A DNA stretch of 64,000 bases from JAXGQE01 sp040766585 (GTDB lineage: Bacteria > Bacillota > SLNR01): the NCBI GenBank assembly GCA_040766585.1, contig JAXGQE010000001.1, positions 186,001-250,000 of the forward strand, in the 5' to 3' direction. The translations under genes were made by a program, and so were the position numbers. The notes beneath the pieces were generated by a model that made no database searches, had not been told where the DNA came from, and worked only from the letters and a program-made list of their open reading frames with translations. Below are positions 16,666 to 26,105 of this stretch, one piece after another (positions within the stretch are counted from its first letter, which is position 1; every line of letters starts with the position of its first letter).

Positions 16666-18297
16666 CTACCTCCTTAACAAACCGATTCTCTCTAGGAATC
16701 TCGCTGGTTTCGAATCTTCCATCCCCAACAGTTCCAGATCTGCTTTGCCCACAGCGCCAATAGACAGCAGGACTATCAAATAGACAAAAGCGCCCACCAT
16801 GATAGCCGGCAGCGTGGCCATAGCCGCAATCATTCGCTCAGAATAAGCAGACATTTGAAGAAAATAGTGGAACCCCGAATATGAAAGCCACACAGAGACG
16901 GTCATAGCTGCAACGGCCAGAATCGGTTTTGCCAACAGCTCTTTGTAGCTAATATCCATCGAAAGATATTTCTTTACCTCATGCAGGTTTAATCCGGATG
17001 CCACATAAAAGCCAATCACGGATCCAACAGCTGCACCCTTAATTCCGATTGACGGTATGCCGGTTAAAGTATAGTTGATAACTACCTTAACCAAAGCACC
17101 GAAAACCAGATTTCTTACGGGTAATGTGGTTTTTCCAAGCCCCTGCAGTACCCCCGAAGTTGTTTGCTGCAGACATAGAAAAATCAGTCCCCAGGCTAGG
17201 TATGTCAACGGAATGGCTGCTTCCAGATTATTGTACAGCATTAAGGTGATGGGTTCGGCCAAAAAGAACAGCCCTGCGGCGGCAGGCAGAGTAATCATAT
17301 ATGTGATTCTCAATGCAGTTAAGGTTCTCACTTTTGCAGACAGAATATCCCCCAGGCTCAGTGCCTCAGACACTGCGGGAACCAGGCTGGTTGCCAGCGC
17401 ATAGGTGAAAATCGTCGGTAGGTTAATGAGCGGTGCTGCCATGCCGGTTAGCTGGCCAAACAATGCGGTCGCTTCACTGACAGCGTACCCGGCAGCTTGA
17501 AGGCGGCTGGGCACGATAATGGTATCCAATGCCTGCATCACCGGAAGCACCAGTCCCCCCAACGAAATGGGTATCGCCAAACTGGCGATGCGGTATGCAA
17601 TGGTTGAAGTAGTTTCTTCTCCTGCTCCGGATCCCATCCCAGCTGGGTCAACATATTTATTCTTGTCGCGCCAAAAAATATAGATCAAGACCAACAGACC
17701 GGCCAGAGCACCGGTTACAGCGCCAAATGTGGCCCCACCTGCAGCGTATTCAATTCCCCTTGGCAGCAAGTAGATGGCCAGTACAAAGACAGTGGCAACT
17801 CGGACGATCTGTTCGATGACCTTGGATATAGCTGTCGGCATCATATTCTGATGTCCCTGGAAGAACCCGCGCAGAACAGCCATGACCGATACAAGAAAAA
17901 TGGCCGGTGCAATCCCGATTACTGCATAGTAGGATCTTGAGTCGCTAAGGATTCTGGAAGCCAGGAAAGGTGCACCTGCATACAGCAAGATTGAAAAGGC
18001 TAACCCCACAAAGAAAAGTATAAACATGGCTATTCGGAATACTCGGTAAGCGCCGGCACGATCTTCCTGCGCCATCTTCTCTGCCACCAGTTTTGAGATT
18101 GCTACCGGAATACCTCCCATGGAGATTGCCAGAACTGTAGTGTAAATGGGGTAGGCCATTTGGTATAGGCCAATCCCTTCATCGCCAAGCAAACTGGCAA
18201 GCGGGAGCCTGTAGACAGGGCCAAGCAAACGACTGATTATTCCTGCTACTGTCAAAATTAGTGCTCCACGAATAAACTTATTGCTGCTTTTACTCAT
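16666..18297 (-). CDS. SpoVB/YabM-like MOP-superfamily lipid-linked precursor transporter
   Basis: The protein has 543 residues with about 14 predicted hydrophobic segments, starting SNKFIRGALILTVAGIISRL and PVYRLPLASLLGDEGIGLYQ, the hallmark N-terminus of SpoVB/MurJ-type polysaccharide exporters. It belongs to the MATE/MOP flippase superfamily. In Bacillus, YabM and SpoVB help move lipid-linked oligosaccharides or lipid II. Its position directly upstream of mazG matches yabM rather than a dedicated sporulation gene, so presence alone does not prove sporulation. A weak promoter is visible upstream. Confidence 0.88.
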   Translation of the reverse strand: MSKSSNKFIRGALILTVAGIISRLLGPVYRLPLASLLGDEGIGLYQMAYPIYTTVLAISMGGIPVAISKLVAEKMAQEDRAGAYRVFRIAMFILFFVGLAFSILLYAGAPFLASRILSDSRSYYAVIGIAPAIFLVSVMAVLRGFFQGHQNMMPTAISKVIEQIVRVATVFVLAIYLLPRGIEYAAGGATFGAVTGALAGLLVLIYIFWRDKNKYVDPAGMGSGAGEETTSTIAYRIASLAIPISLGGLVLPVMQALDTIIVPSRLQAAGYAVSEATALFGQLTGMAAPLINLPTIFTYALATSLVPAVSEALSLGDILSAKVRTLTALRITYMITLPAAAGLFFLAEPITLMLYNNLEAAIPLTYLAWGLIFLCLQQTTSGVLQGLGKTTLPVRNLVFGALVKVVINYTLTGIPSIGIKGAAVGSVIGFYVASGLNLHEVKKYLSMDISYKELLAKPILAVAAMTVSVWLSYSGFHYFLQMSAYSERMIAAMATLPAIMVGAFVYLIVLLSIGAVGKADLELLGMEDSKPARFLERIGLLRR

Positions 18298-18355
18298 TTT
18301 TACGTTCGCTCTCCTGTCGTGGTGGAATCCTGGTTTTCACTTCATCTAATGCATC

Positions 18356-18384
18356 ATTATATCACTAAAGCAGATGATTTTCGA
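18356..18384 (-). promoter_or_regulatory. Possible promoter for the spoVB-mazG-rqcP-divIC operon
   Basis: On the minus strand, TCGAAA (18379-18384), 17 bases, and TATAAT (18356-18361). The -10 is consensus; the -35 matches at 4 of 6 positions. Confidence 0.42.
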
Positions 18385-18463
18385 TACTTCTGAATGGATT
18401 GGCGCTTGCGAACACAGCATCTTCTTTCTGTATGCAAACCGACATATAATCGTTTTATACCGT

Positions 18464-19117
18464 TTATACCGTCTTCAGCGTGATGCTTTCCCGGTCATAG
18501 TCAATCAAACCATCGTTTTTCATTTTCTGCAGTTCCCTGGACAATGATGTTCTGGATATGCCCATCAATTCAGACAGCTCTTTTTTGTTCATCGGAAGCT
18601 TAATTCGGCTGTTTTTTTGATTCAAATATTCACCATGAAGATATTCCATAATCAGCTCTCGAATGGTTTTCATGGCAATGAGCTTAATTTTCTTGGTCAA
18701 GAATACTGTTCGATCGGACACTCTCGCCAGATACTGTTCTAAAAAGCTGCTATTTTTTTGACAGAGTGATAGAATCCCGTCTTTCTTTATATGCAGTATT
18801 CGGGTGTCTGTCTTTGCCATAACCGACATGGGATAGCCTGGGCTCTGAGAAAACAGCAGACTGCCTCCCAGTGAATCTCCTTTTTTCATAGTCGCTACAG
18901 TCATTGTATTCCCGTTCTCATCAATTCGGCGAATGGTAACTTCGCCTTCCAAAATGACATCCCATGTAAGGCATGCTTCCCCCTCCATATAGATCATGCT
19001 GCCTTTTTCGTGTTTCGTTATGAAGGTTTGCGCATTATCCATCAATTCCTGCAAATCATCTTCTTGAAACGATGAAAATTCGGAAAATCGCTTCAATTCA
19101 GATCCCTGTATTGTCAC
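18464..19117 (-). CDS. Crp/Fnr-family transcriptional regulator
   Basis: The protein has 217 residues with a GTG start behind AGGAGGTG. A cyclic-nucleotide-binding-like beta barrel lies at about 15-125 (KGSMIYMEGEACLTWDVILE, KKGDSLGGSLLFSQSPGYPM). A dimer helix is at about 130-160. A C-terminal winged helix carries NKKELSELMGISRTSLSREL followed by QKMKNDGLIDY. No Fe-S cysteine cluster of the Fnr type is visible, so the effector is unknown. It occupies the place where spoVT and fin are found between mfd and yabM in Bacillus. Confidence 0.87.
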   Translation of the reverse strand: MTIQGSELKRFSEFSSFQEDDLQELMDNAQTFITKHEKGSMIYMEGEACLTWDVILEGEVTIRRIDENGNTMTVATMKKGDSLGGSLLFSQSPGYPMSVMAKTDTRILHIKKDGILSLCQKNSSFLEQYLARVSDRTVFLTKKIKLIAMKTIRELIMEYLHGEYLNQKNSRIKLPMNKKELSELMGISRTSLSRELQKMKNDGLIDYDRESITLKTV

Positions 19118-19158
19118 GACAGCACCTCCTGTGCGTCAACTTCGACGTTCTGCCGGAC

Positions 19159-19194
19159 AAAAAAAGGGCTGTGTGTTTTCACCAACCCTTTTTT
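19159..19194 (-). terminator. Terminator of the mfd / foldase operon
   Basis: On the minus strand, AAAAAAGGGTTGGTG, loop AAAAC, ACACAGCCCTTTTTTT. It is a strong, partly imperfect stem with a T-run directly after the foldase stop. Confidence 0.8.
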
Positions 19195-19205
19195 GCACCG
19201 ATCTT

Positions 19206-20129
19206 CTACGATCGAACAATTTCAGCAGTATCCCAAAGCGAATCCACATATGTGGCAAAGATTTTTTCCTGTTCGATTGAAATCAGCCTCTGGCGGACCA
19301 GCTCTTTTGCTTCTTCAAATGTCAATGCATTTTCTTCCATATAGTCCGTCAGCTTGATAATGTGGTACCCAAACTCAGTTTCAACAATACCGCTGATCTC
19401 GTCCACGTCCAGTGCAAAAGCTGCTTCTTCAAATTCTTCCACCATATCCCCGTAGGTAAAGTAACCCAGGTCGCCACCGCTATCACTGTTAGCCTCATCC
19501 ACGGAGTACTCTTTAGCCAAAGCGGCAAAATCCCCGCCATTCTGCAATTTTTCGAGTACTTCCTGGGCAACCGCTTCTTCTTTCACCAAAATATGGCTTG
19601 CCCGTACAGATTCAGGGGTTATAAATTCATCGGGATTGTCGTCGTAATATGTGCGTACCGCGTCATCTGAAATCTGAACATCTCCAGTGACACTATCGAT
19701 TAATCCGCTGATGGTAGTCAAATCTGCAATGAGTCCTTTAAAATCATCATCGCTCAGGCCAGCTTTTTGCATCTCTTCATCCATTGTATCCTGTCCGCCA
19801 TAACTCATGGCCAGCATGGATGTAAACTCGCTGTACTGGGTATCGATTTCTTCTTGATCCACATTGATCTCTTTCTTTTCAACTTCCTGAAGCAAAAGTT
19901 TTTCTTCAATGAGCTGATCGAGAATTTCTTCTCCATACAGATCACGATCAATCTCCATCTGATAGATGAAACCCAAAATATCCAAACGCTTTACGAGATC
20001 TGCTTCTTTAATTTCTTCACCGTTAACGGTCACCAAGGTCTTCTGGCTTGAATTGGTGCATCCGAAAGAAAAAACCATTGCTGCGATGATCACTGCCAAT
20101 ATTCCATGCCTGATCCATTTCCTGTTCAA
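19206..20129 (-). CDS. PrsA/SurA-like peptidyl-prolyl isomerase lipoprotein
   Basis: The protein has 307 residues with a TTG start (GGGAGG nine bases upstream). A lipoprotein signal ends in FSFGC, with the lipidated Cys near 24. An N-terminal SurA-like chaperone region (TVNGEEIKEADLVKRLDIL) is followed by a parvulin domain at about 175-265 (VRASHILVKEEAVAQEVLEK, FAALAKEYSVDEANSDSGGD, GYHIIKLTD). It folds secreted proteins at the outer face of the membrane. It sits 21 bases after mfd, so it belongs to that operon, and a terminator follows. Acidic surface composition is evident. Confidence 0.88.
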   Translation of the reverse strand: MNRKWIRHGILAVIIAAMVFSFGCTNSSQKTLVTVNGEEIKEADLVKRLDILGFIYQMEIDRDLYGEEILDQLIEEKLLLQEVEKKEINVDQEEIDTQYSEFTSMLAMSYGGQDTMDEEMQKAGLSDDDFKGLIADLTTISGLIDSVTGDVQISDDAVRTYYDDNPDEFITPESVRASHILVKEEAVAQEVLEKLQNGGDFAALAKEYSVDEANSDSGGDLGYFTYGDMVEEFEEAAFALDVDEISGIVETEFGYHIIKLTDYMEENALTFEEAKELVRQRLISIEQEKIFATYVDSLWDTAEIVRS

Positions 20130-20150
20130 TAGTCTGTACCTCCCAGTTCC

Positions 20151-23100
20151 TTATTTTCGAGCAGTTTTCAATGCTCGTAGAATCATTTTCATCATAGTAA
20201 TGACTTCCTTCTGGCTCATGCCTCCAACATCAATCGAAAGGTGAGGTTTGGGTGAAACCACAATCTCAATTCTTCTGTCATATTGGCGTATTCCCGCTGC
20301 AACAGCTTCCTGATCGAATGGGGCAACGGTTGAAAACCGGATCTTCATATTCCCTTTGATCTGATTGATTGAATCAATATAGACTTCTTTGGCATCGATT
20401 TTTAAACGAATGATGTCCAGGAGTTGTTGGGTTTCTCTGGGTGGATCCCCGAATCGATCCACCATTTCATCAATTATATCACGAATTTCCTCTTCTGTTT
20501 GCAAAGCAGCAATTTTTTTGTACATTTCAATTTTCTGCTGACCGTCTGGAATGTAGTGATCCGATAAATAGGCATCCACTTTAATATCAATCAGCGGATC
20601 TGTCTGTTCGTTCTCTGTTTCTCCCTTCGCCTTGCTTACAGTTTCCTCCAAAAGACGGCAATACAATTCAAATCCGACTGCAGAGAGATGCCCATGCTGT
20701 TCAGCTCCCAGCAAGTTACCGGCTCCCCGGATCTCAAGATCCTTCATGGCAATTTTGAAACCTGAACCGAATTCAGTAAATTCCTTGATGGCTGCCAGCC
20801 TCTTCTCTGCGATTTCGGTCAGCACTTTATCTTTTTTGAACATCAAGTAACAGTATCCTTGCCTGTGGGAGCGGCCGACTCTGCCCCGAAGCTGGTACAG
20901 CTGAGACAGGCCGAAATGATCAGCGTTTTCCACCAGAATTGTATTGACATTGGGAATATCCATCCCCGTTTCAATAATGGTTGTACAAACCAGGATATCC
21001 GCTTCTTTTTCGATAAAATCGATCATGGTGCGTTCCAGCTCTTCTTCCTTCATTTGTCCGTGTCCAACAACAATACTTGCTTCCGGAATCAGCTTCTGCA
21101 GCTTTCTGGCTGCCCGGTCGATGGTCTTGACCTTGTTGTGGATATAGTAGATTTGCCCGCCTCGCTCCAGCTCTTGCATGATTACGTCCCGGACCATCAT
21201 CTCGTTTTCTTCCAATACAAATGTTCGTACTGGCAGCCTGTCTTCGGGAGGTTCCATAATCATACTCATATCCCGAATCCCGGAAAGAGCCATGTGCAGT
21301 GTTCTGGGAATGGGGGTCGCTGTAAGGGTTAGCACATCCACATTCGCCTTCATTGCTTTAATTTTCTCTTTATGACGAACTCCAAATCGTTGTTCTTCAT
21401 CCACGATCAAAAGGCCCAGGTTTTTAAAAGCGATATCTTTCTGCAACAGTCGATGGGTGCCAATCACAATATCGACCGTACCCTGTGCCAGCCCTTTAAT
21501 CACTTCCTTCTGTTTTGCTTCAGATACGAAACGGCTAAGCATTTCTATCTTTACAGGAAATCCCTGAAATCGGGAATGGAATGTATTGAAATGCTGCTGT
21601 GCCAATACGGTTGTTGGGACCAACACTCCGGTTTGCTTTCCGTCCATGGTCGCTTTAAAGGCAGCCCGGATGGCTACCTCTGTCTTACCGTACCCCACAT
21701 CCCCACACAGAAGCCGATCCATCGGTTTCAGTTTTTCCATATCTTCCTTGACTTCCTCAACGGCCTTAAGCTGATCGTCGGTTTCTTGATATTCAAATCG
21801 AGATTCAAAATCCAGCTGCCACGGAGTATCGGGAGAGAACATATATCCTTTTGCCTTTTCACGAGCGGCATATATTTGCAAAAGTTCATCCGCCATCTCG
21901 GCAACCGCCGCCTTGGCACTGAGTTTTGCTTTTTGCCACTCCGCACCGCCCAGACGGCTCATTTTCGGCTTGTACCCATCGGGTCCTATGTACCTTTGCA
22001 CCATACCCATTTGTTCAACGGGTACATATACTCTGTCTTCGTCCTGGTACTGAATCTGCAAATAGTCCTTTTTAGTGTTTTCGATTTCCAAAGTGGTCAG
22101 TCCAATATACTGTCCTATTCCATGATTCACATGCACCACATAATCGCCTTGCTTCAGATCCTGCCAGTTAAACGCCGAGAATTCTTTGCTCAGGTTTCGT
22201 TTCTTCGCTCTCTTTTTCCCGCTGATCTCATGATCTACAATCACGGCTAAATGCATAGAAGGAAATTCAAACCCGGATTCAATGTTCCCCACAGTGATGA
22301 TGCATTGAGATCTCTCTGGAACCGCTGCAAGTTCTTTGACAAAGACTGATTGTACACCATGATTCTGTAATATCTGATGAATTTTTTCAGCTCTTTCCTC
22401 GGAAGAGGATGCTACAATCAATCGATAGTTGTTTTTTTGATAGGATCTCACTTCATGAAGAAATGTATCTATATTTCCCATGTATGGATATAAAGGTCTC
22501 GCCAGCAGGGAGTGTAGTCGATCCGGTTCAAAGTAATTGATCTTTCTCAGTAGGGATGCCCATAAAAACACAGGAAACTGTTTAACCTCATGGACGATTC
22601 CTTCCCAGCTGTCAAACACCTCCAATTGTTCGGGTAATGCTGTCCCCTTTTCCAATGAGATCTGGAATGAATTTCTCAGAAGCTCGGTTCTGGACTGCAC
22701 GATCTCCTGCAGCCGTGCAGGCTCGTCCAGCATGATGATGGAATCCGCCGGCAGGTACGAAAAGAATGTGGGGGCATCGGGATAGTAAAATGGCAGAATC
22801 GTAGGATTCAAATCATCGATGGTATTGTTTTGAATTTTTTCGATTACACCATGCATCTTATCTTTTAAACTGTTTTTGATATTGATATCTTTGATTTTCT
22901 TTAACTGCACGGCCAGGGATCGTTCAATCCGTTCAACCGCTTCCGGTTCAGACTCCAGATCCACAAGCAGTTCGCTGGCAGGGGTCACCTCCACCTGATG
23001 AAGATCCCCCACAGATCTCTGGGACAGGGGTTCAAAGGATCGAATCCCATCGACTTCATCCCCAAAAAATTCAACGCGTGCAGGATGATCCATCTCGTCG

Positions 23101-23654
23101 GTGTACAGATCCAGAATGCCTCCCCTGACGCTGAACTGTCCCGCTCGTTCCACCATGGAGACCCGCTCGTAACCGTTTGCAATCAGCTTATTTACGATCT
23201 CTCCCAGTCGATATTCTTTTCCCTTGTGAATTGTAAAAATGCTTGTTACATATATTTCTGGTGGAGTAAGCCGCTTCATCACTGATTTGACTGGTGCAAT
23301 AATGATGATGTTTTCCCCACGGACCAGCTGATTGAGAATGGAGAGCCTTTTGGAGATATCCTCCCGGCTCTGTGAGAAAATATCAAATGACAGTATCTCA
23401 AAAGAAGGAAAAATTTCACATCGTTCCTCTGGCAAGAAACTCTTCAGATCCATACGGATTCTTTCTGCCTGGCTGTTGTCCGTAGTTAGAATAACCATTG
23501 GTTTCTTGATTCTATCCTTCAAAGATGCAAACAAAAATGCTTTTTGGGAACCGCTTAAGCCATAGATGTATTGTTCCTTCACCCTTTGGTTGTAGGAGTC
23601 TACAATATCCATGATCTCATTGGAGTCTTTCGCCAAAGCCAGAAGTGTTTTCAT
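20151..23654 (-). CDS. mfd: Transcription-repair coupling factor Mfd
   Basis: The protein has 1167 residues from the ATG at 23654 (MKTLLALAKDSNEIMD, AAGGA upstream); the in-frame extension further upstream has no ribosome site. Visible parts are the UvrB-like module (YIYGLSGSQKAFLFASLKDR), the RNA-polymerase interaction domain (LKQGDYVVHVNHGIGQYIGL), and the RecG-like translocase with Walker A LLCGDVGYGKTEVAIRAAF, Walker B LIVDEEQRFGVRHKEKIK, TATPIPRTLHMALSG, and RGRVGRSHRQGYCYLMF. The C-terminal regulatory domain follows. Mfd removes stalled RNA polymerase at lesions and recruits UvrA. The order pth-mfd is conserved in Firmicutes. Confidence 0.97.
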   Translation of the reverse strand: MKTLLALAKDSNEIMDIVDSYNQRVKEQYIYGLSGSQKAFLFASLKDRIKKPMVILTTDNSQAERIRMDLKSFLPEERCEIFPSFEILSFDIFSQSREDISKRLSILNQLVRGENIIIIAPVKSVMKRLTPPEIYVTSIFTIHKGKEYRLGEIVNKLIANGYERVSMVERAGQFSVRGGILDLYTDEMDHPARVEFFGDEVDGIRSFEPLSQRSVGDLHQVEVTPASELLVDLESEPEAVERIERSLAVQLKKIKDINIKNSLKDKMHGVIEKIQNNTIDDLNPTILPFYYPDAPTFFSYLPADSIIMLDEPARLQEIVQSRTELLRNSFQISLEKGTALPEQLEVFDSWEGIVHEVKQFPVFLWASLLRKINYFEPDRLHSLLARPLYPYMGNIDTFLHEVRSYQKNNYRLIVASSSEERAEKIHQILQNHGVQSVFVKELAAVPERSQCIITVGNIESGFEFPSMHLAVIVDHEISGKKRAKKRNLSKEFSAFNWQDLKQGDYVVHVNHGIGQYIGLTTLEIENTKKDYLQIQYQDEDRVYVPVEQMGMVQRYIGPDGYKPKMSRLGGAEWQKAKLSAKAAVAEMADELLQIYAAREKAKGYMFSPDTPWQLDFESRFEYQETDDQLKAVEEVKEDMEKLKPMDRLLCGDVGYGKTEVAIRAAFKATMDGKQTGVLVPTTVLAQQHFNTFHSRFQGFPVKIEMLSRFVSEAKQKEVIKGLAQGTVDIVIGTHRLLQKDIAFKNLGLLIVDEEQRFGVRHKEKIKAMKANVDVLTLTATPIPRTLHMALSGIRDMSMIMEPPEDRLPVRTFVLEENEMMVRDVIMQELERGGQIYYIHNKVKTIDRAARKLQKLIPEASIVVGHGQMKEEELERTMIDFIEKEADILVCTTIIETGMDIPNVNTILVENADHFGLSQLYQLRGRVGRSHRQGYCYLMFKKDKVLTEIAEKRLAAIKEFTEFGSGFKIAMKDLEIRGAGNLLGAEQHGHLSAVGFELYCRLLEETVSKAKGETENEQTDPLIDIKVDAYLSDHYIPDGQQKIEMYKKIAALQTEEEIRDIIDEMVDRFGDPPRETQQLLDIIRLKIDAKEVYIDSINQIKGNMKIRFSTVAPFDQEAVAAGIRQYDRRIEIVVSPKPHLSIDVGGMSQKEVITMMKMILRALKTARK

Positions 23655-23804
23655 CAAATTCCTTCTTTCTGAAAAGACAAATAGGGCTCTGGCACGAGCC
23701 ACAGCCACCATCTGCTGGATTTCTTCACTCAGTATACCGCCGAACAGTTCTTTCCGTCAACCCGTTATCACGAGGATTCAGTTCCGGCCATATATACCTG
23801 ATGG

Positions 23805-24401
23805 TCAATCATCCTCCGGGGATTCTTTCGACAGGAACTCTTTCCTGTTGTATCGGTTCATAGCCTTTTCCAGCCCCATCTGTATAAATGCATAGGCTGC
23901 ATCAGCCGATCCACCTACGATATCACGCAGGATCGGGATTTCTTGGGGACAGAAATCCTCCAGCACATAATCAGCCGGATCTGTAAATTCGGGAGGCCTT
24001 CCTACCCCAATCCGCATCCGGGGGAATTCCGATGAACTCAGGACATCCGCAATGGATCGAATCCCGTTATGTCCTGCTGAGCCCCCGCCGAGCTTTATCT
24101 TGATTCTGCCCAGCGGAAGATCAATATCATCATGCAGGATAAGCATATGATCCAAATCGACTTTCAGCGAATGGACAGCGCTTTTCACAGCATTTCCACT
24201 CAGATTCATGTATGTCTGCGGTTTCATGAGGATGATATCCGATCCGGAAATATGCGTACTTCCTGTTAACGAGTCATACTTCCTTTTATTCAGAAGGACT
24301 CTCTGTCGTCGGGCAATTTCGTCAATCACCATAAACCCTACATTATGTCTGGTATTTTCATATTTCGCGCCAGGGTTCCCCAATCCAACGAGAAGAATCA
24401 T
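23805..24401 (-). CDS. pth: Peptidyl-tRNA hydrolase
   Basis: The protein has 198 residues. The N-terminal signature GLGNPGAKYENTRHNVGFM includes catalytic His19 and Asn9. KPQTYMNLSGNAV and LILHDDIDLPLGRIKIKLGG (catalytic Asp) follow, then SAGHNGIRSI. It releases tRNA from prematurely dropped peptidyl-tRNA. It lies between rplY and mfd, as in Bacillus spoVC. A gap of about 150 bases separates it from mfd. Confidence 0.96.
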   Translation of the reverse strand: MILLVGLGNPGAKYENTRHNVGFMVIDEIARRQRVLLNKRKYDSLTGSTHISGSDIILMKPQTYMNLSGNAVKSAVHSLKVDLDHMLILHDDIDLPLGRIKIKLGGGSAGHNGIRSIADVLSSSEFPRMRIGVGRPPEFTDPADYVLEDFCPQEIPILRDIVGGSADAAYAFIQMGLEKAMNRYNRKEFLSKESPEDD

Positions 24402-24447
24402 CCCTCATTCTCCATTCTAAAAGAGCTGGTAGAGGTTCTATGTTCGT

Positions 24448-25083
24448 CTACTCTTCGTCCTCTTCTTCTCCAACCAGTTCCGGTTCTGTCATTTCTTCAG
24501 CTTCTTCTTCCTCTTCCTCTTCAGCCATTCTCGGGGCGACTACCGATAGAATTGTTTCTGTAGAATCATCCAGTACTTCAACCCCTTCGATTACCGGTAG
24601 ATCGGACACGTAGAGCGCATCGCCAACATTCAGTCCTGAAATATCAATCGTGAAGTTTTCGGGGATAACGCTTGGCAGACATTCTACCTCAACATCTCGA
24701 ATCTGATACTGCAGCAGGCCGCCTTCTTTGACTCCTACAGGTTCACCCACCGCATGAATCGGTACTCGAGTGGTGATGGTTTCATCCATCCTAATCCGAT
24801 AGAAGTCCACATGCACAAAGTCTCCGGACATGGGATTTCTCTGGATTTCTTTCACCATGGCCACATGGCTGGTTTGCTCATTATTGTCGGTCAGAACAAT
24901 CTCGAATATGGCGTTTGCTCCGCCGCTGGCCAGGGCTTTGCGAAAATCTTTTTCTTCCACGCTGATCACAAGACTATCCGCACCGTGTCCATACATCACT
25001 CCAGGAACCATGCCCTCCTGGCGCAATTTGCGCGGTGAGGCTCCACTGTGCCTGGCTTTTGCTGGCAACTCAATTCTCTGCAT
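24448..25083 (-). CDS. rplY: Ribosomal protein bL25, long CTC form
   Basis: The protein has 211 residues. The N-terminal 5S rRNA-binding L25 domain (RHSGASPRKLRQEGMVPGVM, VDFYRIRMDETITTRVPIH) is followed by the TL5/CTC beta domain (GLLQYQIRDVEVECLPSVIP, VSDLPVIEGVEVLDDS) and a very acidic tail (EEEEEEEAEEMTEPE). CTC is the general-stress form of L25 in Firmicutes. The start has AAGGAGGAG upstream, and the gene lies 31 bases after prs, so it is probably co-transcribed. Confidence 0.95.
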   Translation of the reverse strand: MQRIELPAKARHSGASPRKLRQEGMVPGVMYGHGADSLVISVEEKDFRKALASGGANAIFEIVLTDNNEQTSHVAMVKEIQRNPMSGDFVHVDFYRIRMDETITTRVPIHAVGEPVGVKEGGLLQYQIRDVEVECLPSVIPENFTIDISGLNVGDALYVSDLPVIEGVEVLDDSTETILSVVAPRMAEEEEEEEAEEMTEPELVGEEEDEE

Positions 25084-25114
25084 TGTTACTCCTCCTTAGA
25101 ATCCTTTTTCAAAT

Positions 25115-26065
25115 CTAATCAAACAATATACTCACTGAAAGATCTTCGTGCACACGACGAATGGTATCTGCAATCAAAGGAGCCACTGAAAGGCATGTAA
25201 TTTTATCGATTTTCTGACTTTCTGCCAGGGGTATTGTATTGGTCACAACAACCTCTGTAATCGATGAATTCGCAATTCTCTCGATGGATTTTCCTGAAAG
25301 CACAGGATGCGTGCAGCAAGCATAGACTTCTTTGGCTCCCCGTTCAAGCAGCGTTTCCGCCCCCGTAACCAAAGTCCCTGCTGTATCAATCATATCGTCA
25401 ATTATGATGATATTTTTATCTTTGACTTTCCCGATGATATTCATGACTTCGGCCACATTGGGCTCCGGCCGCCGCTTATCTACAATAGCAATGGGGACCT
25501 GCATTCTTTCTGCGAAATCTCGGGCTCGGGTTACACCGCCTAAATCCGGAGACACGACGACAACATTATCCAGTTCTTTCTTTATGAAATACTCTGCCAG
25601 AATCGGAATCCCCGAAAGATGATCCACCGGAATATCAAAAAACCCCTGAATCTGACCTGCGTGCAGGTCCATGGTCAATATCCGGTCCGCTCCGGCACTA
25701 GTCAGAAGATTCGCTACCAGTTTTGCCGAAATGGGCTCCCTAGGACGTGTCTTCCGATCCTGACGGGCATACCCGTAAAATGGAATTACGGCAGTGATCC
25801 GGTTGGCAGAAGCCCTTCTGAATGCATCAATCATAATCAGAATCTCTACCAGTGAATCATTGACAGGTGTGCATGTGGGCTGAATGACAAATATATCGGC
25901 CCCACGAACACTCTCTGTGATATTGACAAAGATCTCACCGTTACTGAATCGTCCAACACTGACTTCTCCCAGATGCAGCCCCAGATTCTGAGCAATTTCC
26001 TCAGCCAGCTTTGGATTTGCATTCCCCGTAAAAACTTTCAATTCTTTGCTCTTGCTGCCAGTCAT
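25115..26065 (-). CDS. prs: Ribose-phosphate pyrophosphokinase (PRPP synthase)
   Basis: The protein has 316 residues from the ATG at 26065 (MTGSKSKELKVFTGNANP, GGAGAATCAGG upstream). Motifs are IRPT-like ADIFVIQPTCTPVNDSLVE, PFYGYARQDRKTRPREPISA (ATP loop), DLHAGQIQGFF, SPDLGGVTRARDFA (flexible loop neighbour), and the PRPP loop IIIIDDMIDTAGTL. It makes PRPP for nucleotide, His and Trp synthesis. It follows glmU by about 40 bases. This pairing of cell-wall precursor and nucleotide supply is conserved in Firmicutes. Confidence 0.97.
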   Translation of the reverse strand: MTGSKSKELKVFTGNANPKLAEEIAQNLGLHLGEVSVGRFSNGEIFVNITESVRGADIFVIQPTCTPVNDSLVEILIMIDAFRRASANRITAVIPFYGYARQDRKTRPREPISAKLVANLLTSAGADRILTMDLHAGQIQGFFDIPVDHLSGIPILAEYFIKKELDNVVVVSPDLGGVTRARDFAERMQVPIAIVDKRRPEPNVAEVMNIIGKVKDKNIIIIDDMIDTAGTLVTGAETLLERGAKEVYACCTHPVLSGKSIERIANSSITEVVVTNTIPLAESQKIDKITCLSVAPLIADTIRRVHEDLSVSILFD

Positions 26066-26105
26066 CCTGATTCTCCTCTCCAAAGAAGGTTATCCTGAAT
26101 GGGAT

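Noticed and set aside
16666..18297. SpoVB-like gene as proof of sporulation
   Set aside because: The same family includes YabM and MurJ-like exporters in non-spore-formers, and its position matches yabM.
21372..22250. Plus-strand open frame inside mfd
   Set aside because: Antisense to the highly conserved Mfd core; no start signal or family resemblance.
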